A DNA stretch of 17,200 nucleotides from NCBI GenBank assembly GCA_964390065.1, contig CAYMGX010000085.1:1-17200 (forward strand). Direction: 5' to 3'. Below are positions 1 through 8,100 of the stretch, in pieces. The position numbers and the translations under genes are program-made. Source of the DNA: JAAZBG01 sp964390065 (GTDB taxonomy: Bacteria; Fibrobacterota; Chitinivibrionia; Chitinivibrionales; Chitinispirillaceae). The first letter of the stretch is position 1. Each line of letters opens with the position of its first letter. Below the pieces are notes generated by a model, which saw only the letters and a program-made list of their open reading frames with translations, ran no database searches and was not told the DNA's origin.

Positions 1-88
1 GAAGCGGACCATACTCTCCATCACTCTTTTCCACATACAGTAACAGCTGATGACTCTCGAATTCAATCTTAGCCTCATTTTCCTTCAT
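1..88 (-). CDS. Hypothetical protein, N-terminal part only
   Basis: This is the 5' end of a gene running off the left edge. Read on the minus strand from the ATG at 86-88, the frame stays open for 29 codons and begins MKENEAKIEFESHQLLLYVE. This start is chosen because GGAG lies 6 nt upstream, whereas an in-frame ATG at 98-100 would itself overlap that ribosome-binding site. The visible part is charged, has no signal peptide, and has one hydrophobic strand-like run (QLLLYV). It is divergent from the rtcB-like gene with about 150 bp between the starts, so the two may share a regulatory region. I do not recognise the family. Confidence 0.55.
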   Translation of the reverse strand, partial: MKENEAKIEFESHQLLLYVEKSDGEYGPL

Positions 89-143
89 TTTTATCTCCAT
101 CAGGAATAGTTGCCAACAGATGTTATTTAACCTATTAAATATA

Positions 144-180
144 GTTATTGGTTTTAATAACTGGCTTACCGATATATAAA
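144..180 (+). promoter_or_regulatory. Candidate promoter/operator for the rtcB-like gene
   Basis: An AT-rich stretch upstream of the RtcB start holds a 6-bp inverted repeat (GTTATT at 144-149, AATAAC at 156-161) and a TATATA/TATAAA -10-like element at 173-180. TTGGTT at 148-153 could be a -35, but the 19-nt spacer is long. The call rests on position and composition only. Confidence 0.25.
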
Positions 181-238
181 ATTACTGCATAATCCTGAAA
201 TGTATATTAATACTTTAATGTACCACCAGGAAACAGAT

Positions 239-1741
239 ATGTTACAAACACCATCTCCTAAATCCATGCTCACAAAAACCGGTCCCGCGACAGCATCACT
301 TGTTTTCGATGCTAACCTGTCCCCAATTACCGTTATCGGTACTGATACAATCAGGGAGAGTTTTGATGATGCTGCGCTTCAACAGGCAATAAATGCACGT
401 TCATCACCGGGTGTTACCGATGTTATCGTGAACCCGGATGCCCATGTCGGTTACGGTGCACCGATCGGTTGTGTGCTTGCATCACCGACACATATTTATC
501 CGGGTCCTGTCGGAGTTGATATTAAATGTTCAATGAGTCTTCTTCAGCTTGACCTTGACTCATCAGCAATAGCGGATAAAAAAGTACGTCGTGCGCTTAT
601 TAATGCAATCACAGAGCGTACACCGACTGGTCCTGGTCAGGGGCAGCGTGATGTAAAAAAATCGCGAAGAATTTCAAGACAAACTGCAATAAAAGCTGTT
701 ACACAGGGTGCATCAAAAGAGGTGTGTGAGATTCTTTCAATACCCGATTCGTGGCCATCGCGCTGTGAGGATTCTTTTCATGGCGGACATACGGGTACAT
801 CTGATGGTTTGAGTGAGCGTCTTGACACTATCATAAAAACCAATGTATTCAAACATCTTGATGAAAAGCTGTCACAGCTTGGATCTTATGGGGGAGGAAA
901 CCATTTCGGTGAATGTGAGATTGTTGAACTCGAAACAAATGCTTCATCGCTGAAAACAGCTGACGTTTTCGGTCTTCTTGACAACAACGTTGCTTTTCTT
1001 TCACATTGCGGTTCGCGCGGATTTGGCAATATTCTGGCAACCAATCAATTCAGGGTTTTAAGGGAATATTTTGAAAACAATCATATACCACTTCCGGCAA
1101 ATGATCGTGAGCTTGTCTATGCGCCTATTGACACAAAAGAAGCAAATGCATATCTTGACGATATGTCTCTTGGGGCAAACTTTGCAACGGTAAACCACCT
1201 CCTTATTAATTCCCTTGTTCTGGAAGCATTTCAGGAAGTAATTCCGGGAGTAAAAGGTAACCTTGTGTATGTAATAAGTCATAATATTACCCGTAAAGAG
1301 ATTGTTAACAATCGTGCCACCTGGGTACACCGAAAAGGTGCTACAAGAGCCTTTCCGGCTAATCATACCGAGCTTGCAGGTACACCATTCGCAAAAACCG
1401 GACATCCGATTTTATTACCCGGAAACCCGGTATCAGGATCAGTAGTGATGGTTGCAGAAGAAGGTGCTGTTAAAAGTTGTTATAGTGTCAATCACGGGGC
1501 AGGGCGTCAGATGAGCCGCAAGGCTGCTTTTCGTGATCTTGATCAGGTAGCAATCGACAGGGAGTTTACATCGAGTGATATCATTACCAATTGCCGGATC
1601 TATCCGAAAGATGAAGCACCCGCAGCCTATAAAGATTTTAACGAAGTAGTAAAAAGCGTGGAACTTGCCGGGCTTGCATCAACGGTCGCACGGTTGAAAG
1701 CTACTTTTGTTATCAAGGATTCATCGGGTGCCGATGATTAA
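239..1741 (+). CDS. rtcB: RtcB-family RNA-splicing ligase
   Basis: RtcB proteins join RNA 2',3'-cyclic phosphate or 3'-phosphate ends to 5'-OH ends, using GTP and Mn2+, in tRNA splicing or RNA repair. The whole fold is present. Conserved blocks are NPDAHVGYGAPIG (residues 65-77), VGVDIKC with metal ligands D94 and C97, GGGNHFGE (H222), SHCGSRGFG (H256), SHN (H348), HRKGATRAFP, and VNHGAGRQMSR, where H419 matches the histidine that carries GMP. The ATG at 239 gives 500 aa and is preceded by AGGAAA at 5-nt spacing; ATGs at 200 and 218 lack such a site. The length resembles archaeal and eukaryotic RtcB more than the roughly 400-aa E. coli enzyme. No archease, RtcA or RtcR gene is adjacent. The physiological substrate is unknown. 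Confidence 0.93.
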   Translation: MLQTPSPKSMLTKTGPATASLVFDANLSPITVIGTDTIRESFDDAALQQAINARSSPGVTDVIVNPDAHVGYGAPIGCVLASPTHIYPGPVGVDIKCSMSLLQLDLDSSAIADKKVRRALINAITERTPTGPGQGQRDVKKSRRISRQTAIKAVTQGASKEVCEILSIPDSWPSRCEDSFHGGHTGTSDGLSERLDTIIKTNVFKHLDEKLSQLGSYGGGNHFGECEIVELETNASSLKTADVFGLLDNNVAFLSHCGSRGFGNILATNQFRVLREYFENNHIPLPANDRELVYAPIDTKEANAYLDDMSLGANFATVNHLLINSLVLEAFQEVIPGVKGNLVYVISHNITRKEIVNNRATWVHRKGATRAFPANHTELAGTPFAKTGHPILLPGNPVSGSVVMVAEEGAVKSCYSVNHGAGRQMSRKAAFRDLDQVAIDREFTSSDIITNCRIYPKDEAPAAYKDFNEVVKSVELAGLASTVARLKATFVIKDSSGADD

Positions 1742-1860
1742 GATAACTGAATGTATCAGAAAATACTGACAACCCTTGATTCCGATGTTGAACAGATGGA
1801 ACCACAGTACAATATCTTCTGAAGATACTGATAACAGAGATGCTATTCTATCATTTAAGC

Positions 1861-1905
1861 ATAAATTGTTAAACCGGTGTATTCAACATCGGTTTAACAA
1901 TTTAT
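1861..1905. terminator. Bidirectional terminator-like hairpin between convergent genes
   Basis: ATAAATTGTTAAACCG (1861-1876) and its exact reverse complement (1890-1905) form a 16-bp stem. It extends by four more pairs (one G-U) to a 5-nt loop at 1881-1885. It lies between the convergent rtcB-like and rhodanese genes, and its right arm contains the rhodanese stop codon (1902-1904). The flanks are T-rich rather than a pure U-run, so it is a convergent terminator or mRNA 3'-end stabiliser. Confidence 0.6.
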
Positions 1906-2594
1906 TTCTCTAAAGGTAAATCTTCATTAATCCAGGATTTGATCCCTCTGTTTAAGTGAAAAATATTTTTAAATCCTTGTTTTGTCAGAATTTGAATTGC
2001 AACAATACTTCTATTACCACTTCTGCAATACACAAACAGCGGCTTGTTTTTATACGCATTAAGCTCTCTTGCACGATCTGCAAGCTCATATACAGGAATT
2101 AAAACCGCCCCCGGAATTCTTCCCTCCTGATACTCTGCAGGTGTGCGGACATCAAGAATAAAAATGGATGTATCCTTCAGTACCGTAGCAGCTTCTTTAC
2201 CCGACAGGTTTTTTATTTTTGCCTTACCAGCAGTTTTATATTCAATAACTTTCAATGTCGTAATCAATTGATTGTTTTGTGAAAAAACCTGAAAGTTTCC
2301 GGTATCAGCAGCTGTAAAGCGCATATAGTTTATTGAATCTGTTTCTTTACACGATGCGCCTGAAATGGATACCGGGCACTCCGGAAAAAGTCTTTTTAAA
2401 AATTGCATCTCAAGAGCATCACCCCGATATACTTTAATCGTGTCTTTAGGAGATGATGAAAAAAACTGAATAATTCGTACACCCTGATCTAAGACTCCAT
2501 CTACATTCTGGGAATTAGCTTCCTTTTGTGATGCTGTGCAAAACAGCATTATCGCTGTAACAATCAGTAATGAGCTCTGTTTGCTGATTTTCAT
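1902..2594 (-). CDS. Exported rhodanese-domain protein with an N-terminal beta-rich domain
   Basis: The 230-aa product has a signal peptide (KISKQSS, then the hydrophobic core LLIVTAIMLF). C19 sits in a poor lipobox (MLFC), so a soluble periplasmic protein is more likely than a lipoprotein. Residues 35-118 form a beta-rich region; phrases such as DTIKVYRGDALEMQF and FTAADTGNFQVF look like a cupredoxin-type sandwich, but no copper ligands are evident. Cysteines C73 and C82 could form a disulfide. Residues 127-230 are a single rhodanese domain with LDVRTPAEYQEGRIPGA and the active-site loop CRSGNRS (C190), so sulfurtransfer or persulfide chemistry in the periplasm is likely. GGAGG lies 6 nt before the ATG. 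It is monocistronic and ends in the shared hairpin at 1861-1905. The physiological sulfur donor and acceptor cannot be told. Confidence 0.85.
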   Translation of the reverse strand: MKISKQSSLLIVTAIMLFCTASQKEANSQNVDGVLDQGVRIIQFFSSSPKDTIKVYRGDALEMQFLKRLFPECPVSISGASCKETDSINYMRFTAADTGNFQVFSQNNQLITTLKVIEYKTAGKAKIKNLSGKEAATVLKDTSIFILDVRTPAEYQEGRIPGAVLIPVYELADRARELNAYKNKPLFVYCRSGNRSIVAIQILTKQGFKNIFHLNRGIKSWINEDLPLEK

Positions 2595-2675
2595 AAATAT
2601 CCTCCCGTTTTATTACAAGTAGTCAATAATTTTCGATTCCACTCCTACCGACTTTAAACTGTTAACATTTTTACA

Positions 2676-2705
2676 AGTATATATCATTCCATTAAACGAT
2701 ATCAA
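2676..2705 (-). promoter_or_regulatory. Sigma70-type promoter for the rhodanese gene
   Basis: On the minus strand, TTGATA (2705-2700) and TATACT (2681-2676) are separated by 18 nt. TATATA two bases closer is an alternative -10. This predicts a start near 2668 and a leader of about 74 nt. Confidence 0.5.
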
Positions 2706-2795
2706 CGTTCTTCATAAGCAATTAAGGCAATCAGTTAGTTTTTAATAGGAAAAAAATGAATAATTCCCAACATTACAAGTGTTCAGAAGGGCAGG

Positions 2796-2833
2796 AAAAA
2801 CGGCCATAATCCGTTATCCAGACTATGGCCGTT
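2796..2833 (-). terminator. Intrinsic terminator of asd
   Basis: On the minus strand, AACGGCCATA (2833-2824) pairs perfectly with TATGGCCGTT (2808-2799) across a 15-nt loop, and the stem runs into a TTTTT tract at 2800-2796. It begins 33 nt after the asd stop codon, which is textbook placement. Confidence 0.8.
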
Positions 2834-2866
2834 CCGTTGCGCATTTACCACTTAACAAATTCTCAA

Positions 2867-3955
2867 TCAGTCAATATACCCTTTTGCTTTTATCAGCTCT
2901 GCCGTAAGAATCGCACCACCTGCAGCTCCCCGGACAGTATTATGGTGCAAACCGACGAAACGAAGATCAAGCAGATTACATCCGCGAAGACGGCCGGTAA
3001 CAACTGCCATTGCCTTGTCAAGATCACGATCTTTTTGCGGTTGAGGACGATTTGCCTCTTCTCTGTAAATTATCGGCTGTACCGGTGCGCTTGGAAGATT
3101 GAGTTCCTGAGGTACAGAGCGAAAATTTTTCCACAATGCCAACACTTCATCAACTGATGGTTTTTTGCCATCAAAGCCGACGCTTACACATGCGGTATGC
3201 CCGTTAATTACAGGAACACGGTTGCAATGTGCAGTAATTTTCATTGATGAATCCGGTACAATCTGACTGCCATCTATTTTTCCAAGTACTTTTAATGGTT
3301 CTTTTTCAGACTTTTCCTCTTCACCACCGATATATGGTACGATATTGTCAACAATATCATATGCTGATGGGCCAGGGTATCCGGCACCACTCAGAGCCTG
3401 AAGTGTTGTAATAAACATTTTATCTATTTTATATCCAGCGTTAATCATTGCATAAATGGGAGTCATGTAGCTCTGAATACTGCAGTTTGATTTTACCGCC
3501 AGAAGACCCTTTGACCACCCGCGGCTTTTGCGCTGAAGTGGTATTATGTCAAGATGTCCATGGTTGATTTCAGGAATCACCATTGGGACATCAGGTGTCC
3601 ACCGATGTGGTGAGTTGTTTGACACTACAGCAAAACCTTCAGCTGCATATGCAAGTTCAAGTGCAGTAATTGCATCCTTTTCCATTTCTACAGCAGAAAA
3701 GACGAGCTGACATTTTCCCTTTGCACCGGCAATATTGCTGGCATCCTGAACGACGATTTTTCCAATACTTTCAGGAATCATGGTATTCATATGCCATCTT
3801 CCGCTAACGGCCTCATTATAAGTCTGTCCAGCGGATTTCGGCGATGCTGCAAGGTAGGCTACTTCAAACCATGGATGGTTTGCAAGTAACCGGATGAAAT
3901 TCTGTCCTACCATTCCAGTAGCACCAAGAATACCAACCTGAATTTTCTGAGACAT
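2867..3955 (-). CDS. asd: Aspartate-semialdehyde dehydrogenase (archaeal/fungal-type)
   Basis: This enzyme reduces beta-aspartyl phosphate to aspartate semialdehyde with NADPH, the branch-point step for Lys/diaminopimelate, Met, Thr and Ile. The Rossmann loop GATGMVGQ is at residues 11-18. The active-site cysteine is C158 in KSNCSIQSYM, and a conserved block SGAGYPGPSAYDIVDN is followed by PYIGGEEEKSE. H253 in NGHT is the likely acid-base histidine. These signatures match the archaeal/fungal Asd branch rather than the E. coli-type enzyme. The chosen ATG at 3955 has GGGAG 5 nt upstream and gives 362 aa; the in-frame ATG at 3970 has no ribosome-binding site. The gene appears monocistronic, behind a leader-peptide attenuator (4024-4165) and ahead of an intrinsic terminator. 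Confidence 0.93.
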   Translation of the reverse strand: MSQKIQVGILGATGMVGQNFIRLLANHPWFEVAYLAASPKSAGQTYNEAVSGRWHMNTMIPESIGKIVVQDASNIAGAKGKCQLVFSAVEMEKDAITALELAYAAEGFAVVSNNSPHRWTPDVPMVIPEINHGHLDIIPLQRKSRGWSKGLLAVKSNCSIQSYMTPIYAMINAGYKIDKMFITTLQALSGAGYPGPSAYDIVDNIVPYIGGEEEKSEKEPLKVLGKIDGSQIVPDSSMKITAHCNRVPVINGHTACVSVGFDGKKPSVDEVLALWKNFRSVPQELNLPSAPVQPIIYREEANRPQPQKDRDLDKAMAVVTGRLRGCNLLDLRFVGLHHNTVRGAAGGAILTAELIKAKGYID

Positions 3956-4023
3956 GATAACTCCCTGCATGACACATAAGTGGTAATTGCATGATCCGCT
4001 GCGTCAAGTCCCCTGGTCATGCA

Positions 4024-4057
4024 TAAAAAAAGGGACCCGACATTCGGCGGGCCCCTT
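4024..4057 (-). terminator. Attenuator terminator upstream of asd
   Basis: On the minus strand, AAGGGGCCCG (4057-4048) pairs with CGGGTCCCTT (4039-4030), giving 10 bp with one G-U pair and an 8-nt loop, followed by seven T residues (4031-4025). On the plus strand the wobble becomes a C-A mismatch, so the structure is built for minus-strand RNA. It sits 69 nt upstream of the asd start and 33 nt downstream of the leader stop codon, where an attenuator terminator belongs. Confidence 0.8.
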
Positions 4058-4090
4058 GATTTTTATTTACAGTATTCTATACACCTATAA

Positions 4091-4165
4091 TCAATAAACC
4101 CGCATCCGTTTCTTGAGTCGTTTACTTGTAGTCTGAGGTTTTATTGTTGTTATTGTGTTTTTCAT
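4091..4165 (-). CDS. Thr/Ile-rich leader peptide of the asd attenuator
   Basis: This 24-residue ORF begins MKNTITTIKPQTTS and ends in a basic tail, RLKKRMRVY. Five of the first 13 residues are Thr and two are Ile, with codons ACA-ATA-ACA-ACA-ATA then ACT-ACA, strongly reminiscent of the E. coli thr operon leader. It is not a mature enzyme. GCGGGTTT (4103-4096), in the last codons, can pair with GGGCCCGC in the terminator's 5' arm (5 G-C pairs plus G-U pairs), forming an antiterminator. The same GGTTT can pair with AAACC in codons 9-10, giving the protector hairpin. A ribosome stalled at Thr/Ile codons would free the antiterminator; one reaching the stop would mask it. The Shine-Dalgarno site is weak (ACGGA). 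This is inferred from sequence and unproven. Confidence 0.65.
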   Translation of the reverse strand: MKNTITTIKPQTTSKRLKKRMRVY

Positions 4166-4186
4166 ATTTTATTCCGTAAAAAATTC

Positions 4187-4192
4187 ATTATA
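4187..4192 (-). promoter_or_regulatory. -10 element for the asd leader transcript
   Basis: A perfect TATAAT on the minus strand lies 21 nt upstream of the leader ATG, which predicts a start near 4180. No good -35 hexamer is visible at the right distance; the upstream region is a run of T and A. Confidence 0.45.
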
Positions 4193-4328
4193 GCTATAAA
4201 ATACGACGTTCATTAAAAAAAAACAACCACTTTTTTTAAATACTACATTTTGTGTACTCTTCAAAGTACAACTACCACACTCCTGAAGCGCTGCATTTTC
4301 CAGCAACATTGCAGATACCTGATCTGTA

Positions 4329-4553
4329 TTAACCTCTATACGCTATCGCATCAACCTGGAATGAAATACCTTCCCTGACAAATTTTGTTTCAAAAGCCTT
4401 TCTGGAAGGATATTTACCATTAAATCTTTGTTTGATTATATTCCTTAAAAATTGTTTGCTGCGTCTATAAAACAGGACAAATATAGCCGTGAGGATTCCA
4501 TCCGGATTAAACAGCGGACTGTCCAACTGACAATCCGCTATTACTGCTATCAA
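4329..4553 (-). pseudogene. Decayed RidA/YjgF-family C-terminal fragment
   Basis: An open frame of 74 codons has no ATG; its first start-like codon is a TTG (4553-4551) overlapping the stop of the preceding His-rich lipoprotein, with no ribosome-binding site. The last 30 residues, from NGKYPSRKAFETKF through FQVDAIAYRG, resemble the end of Rid-family enamine/imine deaminases. There, a P-x-R motif carries the substrate-binding arginine (here R51) and the chain ends near VE(I/V)(D/E)AIA. Upstream residues do not look like Rid, and about 90 N-terminal residues are missing. I read it as the 3' remnant of a truncated ridA-like gene. The alternative is a short real protein coupled to the lipoprotein gene. 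The similarity is from memory. Confidence 0.4.
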
Positions 4554-4699
4554 TGATTATGGCCATCATGTGAGCCATGATCATGACCATCATGTTCATT
4601 ATGCTCTGACTTTGCTTTATCAGCTGATGCTTTTTTCTCACATCCTGCATTTACTGCAAGTACTCCAAAAATTGCAATAACAATTAGTAGCTTTCTCAT
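4550..4699 (-). CDS. Small His-rich lipoprotein at the end of the metal-efflux operon
   Basis: The product is 49 aa. MRKLLIVIAIFGVLAVNAGC is a lipoprotein signal peptide with lipid-attachment Cys at residue 20, although Asn at -3 is atypical. A short Lys/Ala/Ser linker follows, then a tail with seven histidines in 17 residues (HNEHDGHDHGSHDGHNH). After processing only about 30 residues would remain, essentially a membrane-tethered metal-binding tail. An in-frame TAG just upstream fixes the ATG as the start; the ribosome-binding site is weak and distant. It lies 68 nt downstream of the PII-like gene. The final GHNH also ends the membrane-fusion protein of the same operon. Periplasmic metal buffering or delivery to the pump is the likely role (inference). 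Confidence 0.7.
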   Translation of the reverse strand: MRKLLIVIAIFGVLAVNAGCEKKASADKAKSEHNEHDGHDHGSHDGHNH

Positions 4700-4767
4700 T
4701 TGCTAATTGCCTTTCTGTTTGATTGAATTTTTATTAATTAACGATATAACAATTATTTCAAATTCTA

Positions 4768-5109
4768 TTAAACGGCTACATCACCCCGTTCGCCGGTACT
4801 TATTCTGATAGCGTCCTCAATATTTGAAATGTAAATTTTGCCATCCGCGCGTAATCCAGTGTGTGCACCTTCGAGTATTGCTCCAACTACCTTATTTTTA
4901 ATTTCATCTTTACAAAATATTTCTATCTTTACATGCGGCACCCAGTTTATTGTATTGTCAACTATATGAACAGATTCGGTTTTTCCCCGCATTCTGCCAA
5001 ACCCTTTCATATCCTGAACGCTGACACCCGATAATCCATCAATAAGGTGAAGCTTTAAAATGACTTCGTCAAGCCTTTGGGTTTTAATATATGCCTCAAT
5101 TTTTTTCAT
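4768..5109 (-). CDS. PII-like signalling protein (PII-NG type) linked to metal efflux
   Basis: The 113-aa product has a full PII fold: MKKIEAYIKTQRLDEV at the N-terminus, a T-loop at about 37-57, a B-loop ending ADGKIYIS, and the C-terminal RISTGERGD. The T-loop has the same length as GlnB, but the uridylylated Tyr51 position is N52 and the Gln39 that coordinates Mg-ATP/2-oxoglutarate is M40. Nitrogen signalling by uridylylation or 2-oxoglutarate is therefore unlikely, while the B- and C-loop nucleotide-binding features remain. Such divergent PII proteins beside heavy-metal RND genes are known as the PII-NG group. AGGAA lies 5 nt before the ATG. It follows the pump gene by 50 nt, across a small hairpin. 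It may modulate the pump or sense metal or nucleotide (inference). Confidence 0.85.
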   Translation of the reverse strand: MKKIEAYIKTQRLDEVILKLHLIDGLSGVSVQDMKGFGRMRGKTESVHIVDNTINWVPHVKIEIFCKDEIKNKVVGAILEGAHTGLRADGKIYISNIEDAIRISTGERGDVAV

Positions 5110-5135
5110 AGGTGTTCCTTTATGTAAAAGTTAAG

Positions 5136-5155
5136 AGGGGCTATTACGTGCCCCT
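5136..5155 (-). terminator. Intercistronic hairpin between pump and PII-like genes
   Basis: AGGGGC (5136-5141) and GCCCCT (5150-5155) form a 6-bp G/C stem with an 8-nt loop, 4 nt after the pump stop codon. The downstream tract on the minus strand is CTTAACTTTT, a weak U-run. It may terminate partially or protect the pump mRNA, so that the PII-like and lipoprotein genes are expressed less. Confidence 0.4.
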
Positions 5156-5159
5156 GGTA

Positions 5160-8100
5160 TTATTGTTGAATATCACGTGCCAGCTTTGGCGCAAACCATT
5201 CATACAATGCCGGAATGAGTATCAGGGTTAAAAATGTTGATGATAACAGGCCATAGACAACAACAACTGCAAGCGGCCGCTGTACCTCAGCCCCAATGCC
5301 GTTTGAAAAAAGTAGTGGTATCAATCCAAGTACTGTTGTCAAAGCAGTCATAAGTACTGGGCGCAACCTTAATGTACTGGCTGTGATAATTGCATCTTTA
5401 GTAGATATACCTTCTTCTCTTAATTGATTAATATAAGAAACAAGAACAAGGCCATTTTGTACCGATATGCCAAACAATGCAATAAAACCAACTGACGCCG
5501 GTACAGAAAGATACTCTCCTGTAATGTAAAGTCCAAGAATACCTCCGATGAGCGCAAGTGGTACATTGATAAAGATCAGCAGTGAACTTTTAATTGAATG
5601 CAATGATACAAAAAGCATAAGGAATATTAACAAAAGAGCAACTGGAACAATAATCGATAACTTTTTCATGGCACGCTGCTGACTCTCAAATTGTCCTCCA
5701 TAGACAATATGATACCCTGATGGCAGCTTGATTTTTTCCTGTACTATCTTTTGTATATCATCGACAACACTTCCAAGATCACGACCTCTGACATTTGCTG
5801 TCACATTCCATCGTCTCTGATTATTTTCCCTGTTTATTTGAATAGGTCCAAGATACCTGCTTACCCTTGCTACCTGAGAAAGTGGTACCTGATAACCAGC
5901 AGCAGTATTAATAAGTATATTTTCAATTTCTGTTTCAGTACTTCTAAAATGCTCATCAAAGCGCACCTCTATACCAAATCGCCTTGCGTCAAGAAATACC
6001 TGATCTACAGTTTCTCCCCCAATTGCAGTTTCCACAATTTTGAGTATTTCTGAAACATTCACTCCATACCTTGCGCAAGCCTCACGATCTGCAACGATTT
6101 GAACCTGAGGTTGACCAAAACTCTGCTCTGTAGCAAGATCAACAAGCCCTTTTACTTGTTCAATTACCTCCTTTACTTCTTCAGCAATACTTTTTAAAAC
6201 CATAATATCATCGCCATGGACTTTAATTGCAAGCTGTGTCTTTACACCCGACAAGAGCTCATCAAACATATTCTGTATTGGCTGTGAAAAATTCAGTTGT
6301 ATACCCGGATAGTCTTTTAGTGCTTTATTTATTGACTCAACCAGCTCAGCTTTATTGTTATGATTTTTCCACTCGCCTTGCGGTTTTAACATTAATTGAA
6401 TATGTGATGTATTTACAGGATGCGGATGACTTCCAGCTTCTGGTCTGCCGATTTTTCCGATGGTAGTTTCAACTTCATCAAATTCTTTCACCTTTCGTTC
6501 AATTTTCATAATTGTTTCAGTTGCTTTTTCAAGTGAAATTGATGGAGCCATTGTAATATTTAACTGAATCACACCTTCCTCAAGTGTAGGAATAAATTCA
6601 GTACCAAGCTTTGGAATCAATAATAATGAGATTCCAAATAATACTACTGTTGAAAGAAGTATTATAACTTTTTGACGTATTACAACGTTTAGCACTCTTG
6701 CATATAGGCCTTTCATTGCAACAAGAAGTTTCATTTCCTTTGTTACTTTATTGTTAAGCATTATTGAAGAAAGCATTGGAGCGAAAATCATTGCTGATAC
6801 CACTGATCCAATTAATGCAAAAATAATTGTAAACGCCATTGGCCTGAACATCTTGCCCTCAACACCCTCAAGTGTTAAAAGGGGAAGAAATACGATAATA
6901 ATAATTGCAACAGAGAATAGAATTGGTCGGGCCACTTCATTTGCAGCCAGGATTATCGTTTCAAATACACTTTGACTTTTTCTTTTTGCTTCTGTAAAGT
7001 GTCTGTAAATATTTTCAACAATCACAATTGATGCATCACCAAGCATACCAATAGCAATAGCAATACCACCTAACGACATTAAATTTGCAGATATATTAGT
7101 TAAACCCATACCAATAAATGCTATTAGTGCACATATAGGTAATGATATAGCTACAATGAAAGCGCTTCTTATATTGCCAAGAAAGAGGAGGAGTACCAGA
7201 ACAACTAATATGCCTCCTTGCCAAAGCGCGCTTGTAACTGTTCCGACTGCTTTATCAACAAGGATATTCTGACTGTAATATGGGACGAGCTTTACCCCTT
7301 TTGGTAAAGACTTTTCAATTTCAGGAATTTTTTTGTTCAGATTCTTAATAACAGCGGATGTATTAGTTCCGTAAAGCTTCATTACAATTCCTGCAACGAC
7401 CTCGCCGGTTCCATTTTTTGTAACAACACCTCGCCGTGTTTCTTTTCCGTAAACTACATCAGCAATATCACTTATTCGTACAGGCACTCCATTAAGACTT
7501 TTTACCTGTGTATTCCTGATATCGTCAAGTTTATTAAACAATCCGATGCCACGCACAAGATATTCCTCAGAACCTGTAACAAGAAACTGACCTCCTGCAT
7601 TTCTATTATTTGATACAACGGCATCAATAACTTCATCAAGTGTCAACTTGTACTTTGTTAGTGCGTCGGGATTTACTTTTACCTGATACTGGAGCACATG
7701 TCCACCCATCGACAATATCTCGGTAACACCTTGCACAGATTGCAATTGATACTTTACATTCCAGTCGTTAACTTCTCTTAAATAGGATGTCAACTCTTTG
7801 CCATCAGTGTTTACCGTACTATCTGCATGAAGATAGTACATAAAGACTTCACCAAGGCCTGTCGATATCGGTCCAAGTGTCGGTCGCTCCAGCATTTCCG
7901 GTAACTCTGCTGCAGCAAGCCTTTCTGCAACAATCTGTCGGGCGAAATACATATTGACATTATCATTAAAATAGACATAGATTACTGCCATTCCAAAGGC
8001 TGATGTCGATTTAACTTGCTTTACACCAGGGAGACCATTCATTGATGATTCAATTGGAAATGTAATCATCCTTTCAACCTCTTCAGGTGCCATGCCATGA

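Noticed and set aside
200..238. Longer N-terminus for the RtcB-like protein (ATG at 200 or 218)
   Set aside because: Neither has a Shine-Dalgarno site, while the ATG at 239 has AGGAAA at 5 nt; the extra 13 residues are not part of the fold.
1058..1405. 115-codon open frame on the minus strand
   Set aside because: Lies inside the RtcB-like gene, whose conserved motifs span this stretch in the other strand.
1751..1822. 23-codon ORF (MYQKILTTLDSDVEQ...) after the RtcB-like gene
   Set aside because: No ribosome-binding site or distinctive composition; expected by chance at this length.
2825..3157. 110-codon open frame on the plus strand
   Set aside because: Antisense to the 3' end of asd and its terminator; the translation has no recognisable pattern.
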